A stretch of DNA of 64,000 nucleotides, from IMG/VR virus record IMGVR_UViG_3300025010_000002, positions 62,001 to 126,000 of that record; one strand, 5' to 3'. Source of the DNA: a virus. Shown here piece after piece: positions 38,327 through 45,184 of the stretch; position 1 is the first letter of the stretch, and every line of letters begins with the position of its first letter. The notes beneath the pieces are model-generated. The model searched no databases. It had not been told where the DNA came from and saw only the letters and a list, made by a program, of their open reading frames with translations. The position numbers were made by a program, and so were the translations under genes.

Positions 38327-38776
38327 ATGAGTGACATAAGTATCCACCTAAACTTCGTTCCCATAACAACAGGTAAATCATATGGAAGAAATGGTAAGTA
38401 CACATTCCTCAGCAAGGCTGGTCAGGAATGTTCTAAGGCTATCAAAGATGCTTGGTGTTCTGCTGGGTCACCTATGATGCTTGGTGTACCTAGACTTAAG
38501 GTTTCAATAGAGTACGGAATAGTTAGCAATGCTAGAAGAGACCTAGACAATATGTGCAAGCTACTTATTGATACTCTGGTAAAGTGCGGGTGCATAAAGG
38601 ATGATTCCTATATTGATGATCTCCACCTTGTGAAGAAGAACAGCTCTACCTCCTATACAGATATAGTTATCTCTGAGTTACTAGATGAAGAGTTCAATGA
38701 TATAGCAGATAACTTAGAAGCAGAGCTTAGTACACTTGAACCTATAAGTGTATCCTTTGAAGAGCTTATAGACTAG
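38327..38776 (+). CDS. RusA-like Holliday-junction resolvase
   Basis: The only clear plus-strand gene. The 149-aa product has RRDLDN (Asp72, Asp74), then LLIDTLVKCGCIKDD (Asp92, Asp93) and a Lys shortly after. This is the RusA acidic-site arrangement for cutting four-way DNA junctions, with an extended acidic C-terminal tail of about 40 residues. Start taken at ATG 38327 behind AGAGAGGTG; a GTG three codons earlier overlaps that site. Converges with a small minus-strand gene at its 3' end. Confidence 0.85.
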   Translation: MSDISIHLNFVPITTGKSYGRNGKYTFLSKAGQECSKAIKDAWCSAGSPMMLGVPRLKVSIEYGIVSNARRDLDNMCKLLIDTLVKCGCIKDDSYIDDLHLVKKNSSTSYTDIVISELLDEEFNDIADNLEAELSTLEPISVSFEELID

Positions 38777-38901
38777 TCAACCCCACCAACCATTCCCAAC
38801 AGTACAACCACTACCACAAGGCCATACCCTACAACAATGGCCCATTGAATCCTACGAAGTACTCTGCTCTTTGCTGCCGTCCTTGGCGTGAGTATATACA
38901 T
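38773..38901 (-). CDS. membrane mini-protein, 42 aa
   Basis: ATG behind AAGGAGGGTACA; basic N-terminus (RTAAKSRVLRRIQ) then one Val/Leu/Gly-rich transmembrane helix. Its stop overlaps the RusA-like stop tail-to-tail by 4 nt. Confidence 0.55.
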   Translation of the reverse strand: MYILTPRTAAKSRVLRRIQWAIVVGYGLVVVVVLLGMVGGVD

Positions 38902-38939
38902 TGTACCCTCCTTGTTAGGTTTCCCAGCTAACTCTATAA

Positions 38940-38986
38940 GGCACGGTCAACAGTGCCAGGCTATCACCCCTGCCTGCTACCGTGCC
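38940..38986. other. strong two-tier hairpin
   Basis: GGCACGGT/ACCGTGCC (8 bp) encloses a second stem around CAGGC/GCCTG. No poly-U on either side; may be a leader structure for the 42-aa membrane gene or a processing site. Confidence 0.4.
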
Positions 38987-39024
38987 CTAAGAATTACTGA
39001 GCCAAATTATTTTTTGAGTGCTCT

Positions 39025-39050
39025 GTTTCCGTGACAGTGATACTAAACAG
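39025..39050. repeat. dispersed repeat, copy A
   Basis: GTTTCCGTGACAGTGATACT followed by AAACAG, preceded by TTTTTTGAGTGCTCT. It matches a copy at 50361 over about 41 bases including flanks, with CAGTGA/GTCACT changed in register. Confidence 0.6.
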
Positions 39051-39052
39051 AA

Positions 39053-39085
39053 AGGGGCACAAGGTCAACTGCCCCCTGTGCCCCT
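39053..39085 (-). terminator. terminator-like hairpin after the 173-aa gene
   Basis: AGGGGCACA/TGTGCCCCT, 9 bp with a 15-nt loop, followed on the minus strand by TTCTGTTT. It lies 34 bases after the stop of the gene at 39119. Confidence 0.65.
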
Positions 39086-39118
39086 CTGCTTACTCCTTGC
39101 TGCTGTGCTACTTACTGA

Positions 39119-39640
39119 TTACTTCTTGGCGATGCGCTGCTCCTTGACAACCTCGACCTGACCCTTGGCCATCAGGGCATTGGCGATCTTCGCACCAAAG
39201 GCCTTCTTCAGGCCCGCTGCCGTGGCCGTGACGGCAACGATACCATTGTGCGCGTCCTCGACCTTGACTTCGCCCGTCGGCTTCACAGCGTCACTGTAGA
39301 GCCCTTCCACGCCCGTCAGCTCCTGCAGCTTCTGTGCCGTGGTGAAGGCCGCTTCCCGCAGCTGTGCCGTGTCCGTGAGCTTCACCTGCTCGACCTCTTC
39401 CACCGGCAGAAGCCCAGCGTCCACAATGGCCTGCAGCGTCTCGCTCTGCACAGCCATGGCATCCTTGACCGCATCCCGCGCAGCCGTCACCGCCCGCCGC
39501 TGATCGGCCAGAAGGGCCCGCAGCTCCCGATGGGACTTCTGCTTCAACTGCGCCAGCAACGCCGAGTCCTTGACACTGGGCTCACCTGCGACAAGCTCAA
39601 AGCCTGCCGGTACAACACTGTTCAACAATGCATTAGCCAT
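39119..39640 (-). CDS. highly biased helical protein, 173 aa
   Basis: Start MANALLNSVVPAG behind AAGGGGTTAGC. Ala/Glu/Lys-rich helical protein (RELRALLADQRRAVTAARDAV). Unusually G+C-rich with third-position C/G preference, like the two tandem ubiquitin-like genes, and bounded by its own hairpins. Likely an abundant product; the last 50 residues (AGLKKAFGAKIANALMAKG) are basic. Function unknown. Confidence 0.6.
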   Translation of the reverse strand: MANALLNSVVPAGFELVAGEPSVKDSALLAQLKQKSHRELRALLADQRRAVTAARDAVKDAMAVQSETLQAIVDAGLLPVEEVEQVKLTDTAQLREAAFTTAQKLQELTGVEGLYSDAVKPTGEVKVEDAHNGIVAVTATAAGLKKAFGAKIANALMAKGQVEVVKEQRIAKK

Positions 39641-39727
39641 GATGCTAACCCCTTGTACTACATGGGTGCTACCCCGCCCCGCCAATGGCAGTTATATTGG
39701 GATAGGTCACCCATTGCTACAGATACA

Positions 39728-39767
39728 ACAATGCCGTCAATGGTTGCGGATACATTGACGGCATTGT
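39728..39767. other. perfect 15-bp inverted repeat
   Basis: ACAATGCCGTCAATG/CATT... mirror arms at 39728-39742 and 39753-39767 with a 10-nt loop; plus strand continues ATACTTTGTTTT. Either a terminator for plus-strand transcription or a protein-binding palindrome upstream of the gene at 39119. Confidence 0.6.
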
Positions 39768-39798
39768 ATACTTTGTTTTAATTGGTTGGGCAAAGTTG

Positions 39799-39827
39799 AA
39801 CCCCGCCGGACATTGATTGGCGGGGTT
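39799..39827. other. 9-bp G+C hairpin
   Basis: AACCCCGCC/GGCGGGGTT with an 11-nt loop, 32 bases from the 15-bp palindrome. Together they mark a regulatory or terminator cluster. Confidence 0.55.
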
Positions 39828-40242
39828 ACATGGTAAGCATAACTCTAACCTTGTGAGGGGTTTCTATTCCCTCTGACTTCCTCTGACACCATAAGTATAC
39901 CATAGGGGGGGACCCGCCCGACCGAGCTCCTTCCCAATCACCGAACTCCACCAATATCCAGGCCACAAAGCCAAACTCAACTATCCTAGCGAACCCCAAC
40001 CCACCCAATCACACTATACAAAATATGTACATAGCCCTACAAAAAATGCACAGTCCTACCCAGCAAACCCTCCCAGTTATAACATAACTCTATAAGAATA
40101 TACCTGGTAAGTTTAGTTACCAGTGTACACCCTAGATGTTCAATTATTGAACGATGGATCTCTAAGTACATCAAGGTAGGAACTTGTATAGCAGTACTTA
40201 TTAAATGTTCTTACTAGTCTTTACCCTACAAATTAGGTATCA
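39828..40242. other. gene-free C-rich interval
   Basis: No convincing gene seen. The plus strand is strikingly C-rich and G-poor from about 39905 to 40075, then A+T-rich. A TTG-initiated frame here (39826-40008) has no ribosome binding site. May hold promoters, a non-coding RNA or an origin element. Confidence 0.4.
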
Positions 40243-40395
40243 CTATGAGAGATATATATGAGAGATATACATGTCATCCACAGGTGTTCCGTATACTGCA
40301 TCTGCATAGTCAGCTATACAATCCATATCCTCTTTATTTACACCCAAGTTTATAGCTGTCTTTAGTGCTAGATCTATTCTTTCCTGTCGTGTCAT
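40243..40395 (-). CDS. KE-motif small protein, 50 aa
   Basis: MTRQERIDLALKTAINLGVN then KEDMDCIADYADAVYG. The Lys-Glu pair is at residues 21-22, exactly as in the genes at 41704 and 42176. Mostly helical. Family function unknown. Confidence 0.55.
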   Translation of the reverse strand: MTRQERIDLALKTAINLGVNKEDMDCIADYADAVYGTPVDDMYISHIYLS

Positions 40396-40400
40396 AGTTA

Positions 40401-40475
40401 CTAGATACCACATTCCCTCAAAGTTTCTATTACAGAATCCATATTCTCTTTATCTATACCTAGGAATCTATCCAT
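40401..40475 (-). CDS. KE-motif micro-protein, 24 aa
   Basis: MDRFLGIDKENMDSVIETL continuing to a TAG, with AAGGGATGTACA before the ATG. It is essentially the bare KE-motif core of its neighbours. Overlaps the upstream gene by 16 nt. Real expression needs proof. Confidence 0.35.
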   Translation of the reverse strand: MDRFLGIDKENMDSVIETLRECGI

Positions 40476-40639
40476 TGTACATCCCTTGGATCAAATGAAT
40501 ACACATAATTAAGTTCTTTACATAGATCTATAGCTCTTCTTATTAGGATATGCATATCTTCCTTATGAGTTCCATAGTCTTGTTGTTCAATTCTAATAAC
40601 TTTAGTTAGGTTAACAGTTCTTGTAGTCACTATACTCAT
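40460..40639 (-). CDS. KE-motif small protein, 59 aa
   Basis: MSIVTTRTVNLTKVIRIE, then GTHKEDMHILIRRAIDLC. ATGA coupling with the upstream gene. Same KE-D-M core as the group. Confidence 0.5.
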   Translation of the reverse strand: MSIVTTRTVNLTKVIRIEQQDYGTHKEDMHILIRRAIDLCKELNYVYSFDPRDVQWIDS

Positions 40640-40914
40640 TGTTCTATCTCCCTATTAAACTCTTCGAGTGCCTTCTGTGCTACTCTGGCAGAGTACTCCC
40701 CATCTTCCGAGATAGATATATTTTCCAATGCCTTATGCATTATGTTGTTCTGTCGGTTTAAGTTATGGTTTACAGCAATTACTTCCCGGCACTTTTCTTC
40801 CCAAGACGTTATATTAGGCACACCCCTCACGAAATCAATTCCTCTTCTACTAGGTGGAGGAGGTGGTGTAGGTTTAACTGCGTCAACCGGACGTGGTATA
40901 GGTTGTTTCCTCAT
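40636..40914 (-). CDS. Pro-rich helical protein, 92 aa
   Basis: N-terminal Pro-rich basic part (PRPVDAVKPTPPPPPSRRG) and a helical C-terminal half (KALEEFNREIEQ). No family recognised. Confidence 0.55.
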   Translation of the reverse strand: MRKQPIPRPVDAVKPTPPPPPSRRGIDFVRGVPNITSWEEKCREVIAVNHNLNRQNNIMHKALENISISEDGEYSARVAQKALEEFNREIEQ

Positions 40915-41099
40915 TGTTCTTTCCTCTCTATACGTTCTCCTATCTCATAATCATTTGGGTCTTCGGTACAACCTGCTAACCACAATACTGGTCTACTTAG
41001 GCGTTCGTACCTCGCTACTACCCACTCTGATTTCTTATCCTTACTCTTAACCCAATAGTAACCATCAGTTAGATCTTTCAATTCTAGCCCCCATTTCAT
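40911..41099 (-). CDS. GYYWVKSK-type phage protein, copy 1
   Basis: DGYYWVKSKDKKSEWVVARYE, VLWLAGC, DYEIGERIER. Tandem paralogue of the gene at 41065. An internal TTG at 41081 behind GGGGG gives a start (MKDLTDGYYW) that aligns better with the paralogue and may be the true one. Similar GxYW..W.vA.y small proteins occur in many phages. Confidence 0.55.
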   Translation of the reverse strand: MKWGLELKDLTDGYYWVKSKDKKSEWVVARYERLSRPVLWLAGCTEDPNDYEIGERIERKEQ

Positions 41100-41253
41100 A
41101 GTCCTTTGGATCTTCGTCTACATCCCAACCTGTTATCCACAAAACTCCTTTTCTTAAACAGTTCTTATCTGGTTCATACCTAGCTACTTCCCATTCAGAG
41201 TCCTTATTAATCTTAGACTTAACCCAATAGTAACCAGCTATGGCGTTCTTCAT
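41065..41253 (-). CDS. GYYWVKSK-type phage protein, copy 2
   Basis: MKNAIAGYYWVKSKINKDSE, VLWITGWDVDEDPKDYEMGARIER. Beta-rich. Preceded by AGGAGAGCGCATTGA. Confidence 0.6.
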   Translation of the reverse strand: MKNAIAGYYWVKSKINKDSEWEVARYEPDKNCLRKGVLWITGWDVDEDPKDYEMGARIERSN

Positions 41254-41274
41254 TCAATGCGCTCTCCTGTGTCT

Positions 41275-41559
41275 TCAAATGTATATGTACTTTACCTTCT
41301 GTCTATCTGCCCTGTATACAATGCTACGCATATACTTAGCAGTATCAAGTGGATAAGGATCTGTATACATAATCCTTCTACATCTTAGCCTTTGCTCTTT
41401 GCATTCCTCAAGTACTTTGGCTATGACTTCCTTGATGTCTTCCTCTGTAAACTCCACAGGTATATCATACTTGGATACATGTTTCTCTGTGTTTATAACG
41501 GACTCCCTCTCCTGCTCTTTACTATCCCAATCCTCATATACAACACAAGTGTGGTTCAT
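41275..41559 (-). CDS. hypothetical protein, 94 aa
   Basis: Acidic N-terminal half and a helical basic part (EEDIKEVIAKVLEECKEQRLRCRR). Unknown family. Confidence 0.5.
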   Translation of the reverse strand: MNHTCVVYEDWDSKEQERESVINTEKHVSKYDIPVEFTEEDIKEVIAKVLEECKEQRLRCRRIMYTDPYPLDTAKYMRSIVYRADRQKVKYIYI

Positions 41560-41562
41560 TTA

Positions 41563-41703
41563 TTAACCCTTTCTAAACAGTACGCAGTACAACACCAAAA
41601 TGGGTACCCAAACAGGAGACAGTATTATGACAGAGCAAATAACTCCAATAGTCAAGCTGATTAACCCATCTATACTGCTGTTCCCTGTAATACGCATTGT
41701 CAT
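41563..41703 (-). CDS. membrane mini-protein, 46 aa
   Basis: MTMRITGNSSIDG then a long hydrophobic stretch (LISLTIGVICSVIIL, WVPILVLYCVLF) ending RKG. Two possible helices. Unknown function. Confidence 0.5.
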   Translation of the reverse strand: MTMRITGNSSIDGLISLTIGVICSVIILSPVWVPILVLYCVLFRKG

Positions 41704-41856
41704 CTATCTGTCCTCTCCCTCTCTGTTCCATCCAGTGTCTGGATAAGCTGGATAGAAGTTTATGAAGTTATCTACATGTATTATCATGTTCTCTTTATGT
41801 ACATTGAAGTCTCTGAATGCTACAATTAGATCCTCCATGAATTGCCTGTTTATCAT
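41704..41856 (-). CDS. KE-motif small protein, 50 aa
   Basis: MINRQFMEDLIVAFRDFNVH then KENMIIHVDNFINFY; Lys-Glu at residues 21-22. ATGA coupling with the upstream gene. Confidence 0.55.
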   Translation of the reverse strand: MINRQFMEDLIVAFRDFNVHKENMIIHVDNFINFYPAYPDTGWNREGEDR

Positions 41857-42044
41857 ATAGCTACCTGGCCCTCTTCATCATCCCACACAATACGAACTCT
41901 ACGTGGGTTAACAATAAAGGAGCTACGTGCCTGAGCTTGGGCTATGCTTATGTCTATATGTTCCTTGTTCACTCCCCATCTCTGACATTGCTCTATGAGT
42001 TCTTCCCCTTTAATTACATAATAGGTATCCATAAGACTAGCCAT
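41853..42044 (-). CDS. KE-motif small protein, 63 aa
   Basis: Start MASLMDTYYVIKGEEL; CQRWGVNKEHIDISIAQAQ follows, then a beta end. The ATG is preferred over a TTG one codon upstream. Confidence 0.5.
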   Translation of the reverse strand: MASLMDTYYVIKGEELIEQCQRWGVNKEHIDISIAQAQARSSFIVNPRRVRIVWDDEEGQVAI

Positions 42045-42204
42045 CAATCAATGATCCTTCATATAAACTCTTTATTACATCTACATTAACATATATATGC
42101 ATATCTTCTTTATCCCTAGGTATAATCGGACCAGGTACCTCATATCTATAGCCCTGCACATGCTCTATGTGGTACCTAAGCAGTTGAGTGATTGTCCATT
42201 TCAT
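42037..42204 (-). CDS. KE-motif small protein, 55 aa
   Basis: MKWTITQLLRYHIEHVQGYR, then PRDKEDMHIYVNVDVIK. AGGAGGTAGCCA before the ATG. Confidence 0.5.
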   Translation of the reverse strand: MKWTITQLLRYHIEHVQGYRYEVPGPIIPRDKEDMHIYVNVDVIKSLYEGSLIDG

Positions 42205-42331
42205 TGGCTACCTCCTCATAGAAATGTGTAACCCAGTTGGGCAGTGAATCATGTGCACACATATTCTCTTTATGTACACCAAAGGATTGCAGCCCTCTTA
42301 TGAATAACTCAATCCTTCCCAGGTTTATCAT
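42176..42331 (-). CDS. KE-motif small protein, 51 aa
   Basis: MINLGRIELFIRGLQSFGVH then KENMCAHDSLPNWVTHFY; Lys-Glu at 21-22. Overlaps the downstream gene by 29 nt. Confidence 0.5.
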   Translation of the reverse strand: MINLGRIELFIRGLQSFGVHKENMCAHDSLPNWVTHFYEEVANEMDNHSTA

Positions 42332-42639
42332 CACGGTACCAATGTATCTCCTCTATCCCTCGCTACCTTCTTTATCATATCTAAGTCTATATAACAGTGC
42401 ATTCTCTCTTTGTGTATAACATAGGTATTACTAGCTGGCCTACTATAAATAGGTATCTGTACCCCATTGACAAATGTCTTCATGATAAGCAATGCACTAC
42501 ATACTCCAGGAGGTAATGCAGCGGTCTCTGGAATACCCTCAAAGTCATCATCTACGTCATCCTCAAAGTCTTCTGAATCCCAATCATTATCAAGCAGTAT
42601 CATTAGTATATCCTGTTCCAGATCCAGGGTGATGGCCAT
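42331..42639 (-). CDS. KE-motif protein with acidic N-terminus, 102 aa
   Basis: Strongly acidic part (WDSEDFEDDVDDDFEG), beta strands, then YVIHKERMHCYIDLDMIKK near the end. The motif sits at the C-terminal side here. Confidence 0.5.
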   Translation of the reverse strand: MAITLDLEQDILMILLDNDWDSEDFEDDVDDDFEGIPETAALPPGVCSALLIMKTFVNGVQIPIYSRPASNTYVIHKERMHCYIDLDMIKKVARDRGDTLVP

Positions 42640-42809
42640 ATGTACATACTGAACTCCTCTGCCGCATCATCACAAGAATCCTTCAGCACAACCTTTAAGT
42701 AGTTACTCATATCCTCTTTGTGCACATTACGTAGATGACCATTAGGACCAAGTCTTATAGCAACAGCATCAATAATCTTGTGCTCGTTCTTACCAGTTAT
42801 GAGTATCAT
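42603..42809 (-). CDS. KE-motif small protein, 68 aa
   Basis: MILITGKNEHKIIDAV, LRNVHKEDMSNYLKVVLKDS, aromatic end. ATGA coupling with the upstream gene; 37-nt overlap downstream. Confidence 0.5.
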   Translation of the reverse strand: MILITGKNEHKIIDAVAIRLGPNGHLRNVHKEDMSNYLKVVLKDSCDDAAEEFSMYIWPSPWIWNRIY

Positions 42810-43006
42810 TGAGGTGTACCATCAGGCCCCATAAAGATGAACTTCTCTATCATATTTTCCTTGTTTGTGCATGGGAAGTACGAAGTAATTATGTCACTTA
42901 TGTCCTTAACAGACGGGACAGTGCCATACGAAACCTCCACAACTGTGGAGAAGCTAGCACTGAGGTAGTCATTACCAACGTAGGTCATATTAAAAGCTAT
43001 CTCCAT
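42806..43006 (-). CDS. KE-motif small protein, 66 aa
   Basis: MEIAFNMTYVGNDYLSASF, then FPCTNKENMIEKFIFMGPDG. First gene behind the promoter at 43013-43041. Confidence 0.5.
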   Translation of the reverse strand: MEIAFNMTYVGNDYLSASFSTVVEVSYGTVPSVKDISDIITSYFPCTNKENMIEKFIFMGPDGTPQ

Positions 43007-43012
43007 GTCTAT

Positions 43013-43041
43013 ATTATACCATAGATTAGATTAACAATCAA
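43013..43041 (-). promoter_or_regulatory. sigma70-like promoter
   Basis: Minus strand TTGATT, 17-base spacer, TATAAT, just before the ATG at 43006. It overlaps the end of the upstream gene. Confidence 0.6.
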
Positions 43042-43436
43042 GGGGTTGATGGAGGATCATCCACGAATTGTATCTGCCCTGTGTACATTGGAGTATATGT
43101 ACCCCTGCTAACATTGTATCTATACATGGAATCCATTGCCTTAACGAATGCAGCATGTGCTTCCCCTGCATCCCTTATGAGCACGTTCTTATAATGCATA
43201 CCATCCTTGTCTATCTTAAGGATCTCCTCACCACCTATCGTAAACACTACATTATCATGTGGCTGGGGATCCTGATAAACGTAACCAGTGCTAACTGTGC
43301 TACGTGCATGCCAAGGTTCATATATAACACGAGTGTCCAGAGCTCCCCAATCAATAGTATCAGCACTATGTATGGTATACGCGTACCGCTGATGAATAGA
43401 AGTATCCCCAGTTGTGTCTCCACCTGTCCAGTCCAT
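43038..43436 (-). CDS. tail-fibre-like small protein, 132 aa
   Basis: Beta-rich, Thr/Tyr-rich first half; then FTIGGEEILKIDKDGMHYKNV and GEAHAAFVKAMDSM. This resembles the common phage phrase (evl.i..dG.y..G..v.d..e...af..wl) in virion-associated proteins. Function not proven. Confidence 0.45.
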   Translation of the reverse strand: MDWTGGDTTGDTSIHQRYAYTIHSADTIDWGALDTRVIYEPWHARSTVSTGYVYQDPQPHDNVVFTIGGEEILKIDKDGMHYKNVLIRDAGEAHAAFVKAMDSMYRYNVSRGTYTPMYTGQIQFVDDPPSTP

Positions 43437-43733
43437 TTAATCCACCCGCCCTTTCAATAATGCATCCGCGTACTTAAGTATATTCTCTTTATTTACATAG
43501 GAGTTAAGTCTCTCAATCTTCCTTCTCAATATTTCCCTTGGATAGAAGTACAGCCTAACACCAAGAGACGTACCTATGTTATCCTCCTGATCTATACTCA
43601 GTATTGAGCATGGAATATGCTCTGGTGGTACTGTTATATCAGTAAAAATAAAAGGTGATATATATGGTTGTTCATTGTCTATAAAGGGTAACTCAAAGCT
43701 AATGGTAGTTTCTCCTGCTAGTATGCGCTCCAT
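43437..43733 (-). CDS. KE-motif protein, 98 aa
   Basis: Beta-rich body and a C-terminal RKIERLNSYVNKENILKYADAL. That end aligns with the end of the adjacent capsid-fragment gene (IIRLNEYVNKEDMSKY). Confidence 0.5.
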   Translation of the reverse strand: MERILAGETTISFELPFIDNEQPYISPFIFTDITVPPEHIPCSILSIDQEDNIGTSLGVRLYFYPREILRRKIERLNSYVNKENILKYADALLKGRVD

Positions 43734-43738
43734 AGTTA

Positions 43739-44149
43739 TTACCTCAACTGCTTAGTGTACTTACTCATATCCTCTTTGTTCACGTACTCATTAAGCCTTA
43801 TAATCCTATACTTTATATCCTCACCAACAATCTTATTGATGAACACACGCTGCATTGTGTGACCATTCCATATATTGAGAAAGCTACCCTGCTGACCAAG
43901 GTAAGTATCATCAGACCCATACCTATAGTCCATCCAGAAGACCTGACCAGTAGTACGATCCATAGGCTGGACAGATACAACATCTTCCAACCAACTATTC
44001 CAGAACTCCTGGCTGTATCTTCTGTTAGTATTTGGTCCTAGAGCTTGCGTAAGCATGGATACTCCGACAAAAGCGGCTTCTGTAACTCTCTCAACAGTAT
44101 ACTCTATATAGTTGTTTACTGTACTTATAACGTTAGATACAATGGACAT
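43739..44149 (-). CDS. capsid-derived fragment fused to a KE motif, 136 aa
   Basis: Residues around 56-76 read SVQPMDRTTGQVFWMDYRYG, almost identical to the SVQPMDRKTGQVFWLDYQYE of the major capsid gene at the right edge. Preceding residues (FWNSWLEDV) look like capsid N-terminal sequence too. The C-terminus is a KE-motif tail (RLNEYVNKEDMSKY). Thus a piece of the capsid gene was copied into this small-gene cluster. It may be a defective duplicate or a capsid-interacting protein. Confidence 0.65.
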   Translation of the reverse strand: MSIVSNVISTVNNYIEYTVERVTEAAFVGVSMLTQALGPNTNRRYSQEFWNSWLEDVVSVQPMDRTTGQVFWMDYRYGSDDTYLGQQGSFLNIWNGHTMQRVFINKIVGEDIKYRIIRLNEYVNKEDMSKYTKQLR

Positions 44150-44151
44150 TA

Positions 44152-44442
44152 CTACTTAGCTCTCAGCTGATCAATCTCAGCCTGGGCATAGCCAAGCTCC
44201 CTTGACACACGGGACAACTCCTTGAGTGCCAGGTTCAATTGATCCCTTGTACTGATCTCCCTGTCAACTGCCTCGCATACATAGCGATACGCAGGGGTGT
44301 AGTACTGGCTATGGAAAGGGATCCTCTGCTGCAGAGCTGACTTCCTGGTGTTGCACTCTGCAGCTGTACTGATAGCAGCCATCTGCATCCTATATAATTC
44401 TATGGAGTTAAGGTGCTCGTTGCTCTCAAACTGGTTGTCCAT
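44152..44442 (-). CDS. helical protein, 96 aa
   Basis: MDNQFESNEHLNSIELYRM and a C-terminal coiled coil (LALKELSRVSRELGYAQAEIDQLRAK). AGGTTAACAATA before the ATG; weak coupling. Confidence 0.55.
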   Translation of the reverse strand: MDNQFESNEHLNSIELYRMQMAAISTAAECNTRKSALQQRIPFHSQYYTPAYRYVCEAVDREISTRDQLNLALKELSRVSRELGYAQAEIDQLRAK

Positions 44443-44704
44443 TATTGTTAACCTCCGTTGACCACGACTGGATCATATCAAACACTCTACTTCCTACAGG
44501 GAACACATTGGGTTGAATGTACCTAGGATTAAAGAGAGGAATATAATTGTGCATGTGTTCCTTGTCTACACATAAACGCCTACATGAAACCACTATACGG
44601 CACATACCCTCATAGGAGATCATGTGATCAGCATTAGTAACTGCACGAGGTACGCATCCAAGTATTGAGCCCATATGTACGTCTGCTATAGTTAATGATC
44701 TCAC
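44426..44704 (-). CDS. KE-motif protein, 92 aa
   Basis: MRSLTIADVHMGSIL, CRRLCVDKEHMHNYIPLF, then an unstructured end. The upstream-most member of the KE cluster. Confidence 0.5.
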   Translation of the reverse strand: MRSLTIADVHMGSILGCVPRAVTNADHMISYEGMCRIVVSCRRLCVDKEHMHNYIPLFNPRYIQPNVFPVGSRVFDMIQSWSTEVNNNGQPV

Positions 44705-44755
44705 TGGATCTCTCCTGTCCTATACTTACATTGTACTACATATCTCCTTTATATT

Positions 44756-45184
44756 CTAGTCTTCTGGATAATAGTTCTTGTTACCATGCCTGTGCTCGTC
44801 ATCCATATCATTAGCTTCTCTCTCAGCTATAGCCTTCTTCTTGCGCAGCTCTGCCTCAATGGAATCAATGGGCCACACCATACACTGCTCCCGCTTGTAT
44901 GTGTCGGAGAAGATGCACTGCTCATCAGGTAGCATGTTGCAGAACTTAACCTGTAATGTTTCCGGTACGTTATCATAGCTCTTACGCATTACATCCACAG
45001 CTTCCTCTGGGCTTGATGCCTTGATAGCCCCAACCATAATGTCATTCATGTCACAGTCCATACCAGTGATCCACCAAGGACCATGGTACTCAAACTCCTT
45101 CTTGCTACAAGGAGAGATCCAGCTTAGGAAGTACGTGTGCTTAGGTAGTTCCTTCTTAGTCCTCTTCTTAACTCTACTAGCCAT
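44756..45184 (-). CDS. hypothetical protein, 142 aa
   Basis: Basic N-terminus (RVKKRTKKELPKH), beta-rich centre with WWITGMDCDMND, charged C-terminal helix. No family recognised. Starts at the stop of the Nudix gene (1-nt overlap). Confidence 0.55.
   Translation of the reverse strand: MASRVKKRTKKELPKHTYFLSWISPCSKKEFEYHGPWWITGMDCDMNDIMVGAIKASSPEEAVDVMRKSYDNVPETLQVKFCNMLPDEQCIFSDTYKREQCMVWPIDSIEAELRKKKAIAEREANDMDDEHRHGNKNYYPED

Noticed and set aside
39826-40008. 60-aa TTG-started frame in the C-rich interval
   Set aside because: No Shine-Dalgarno site, odd composition, sits in a region with hairpins and no coupling to neighbours.
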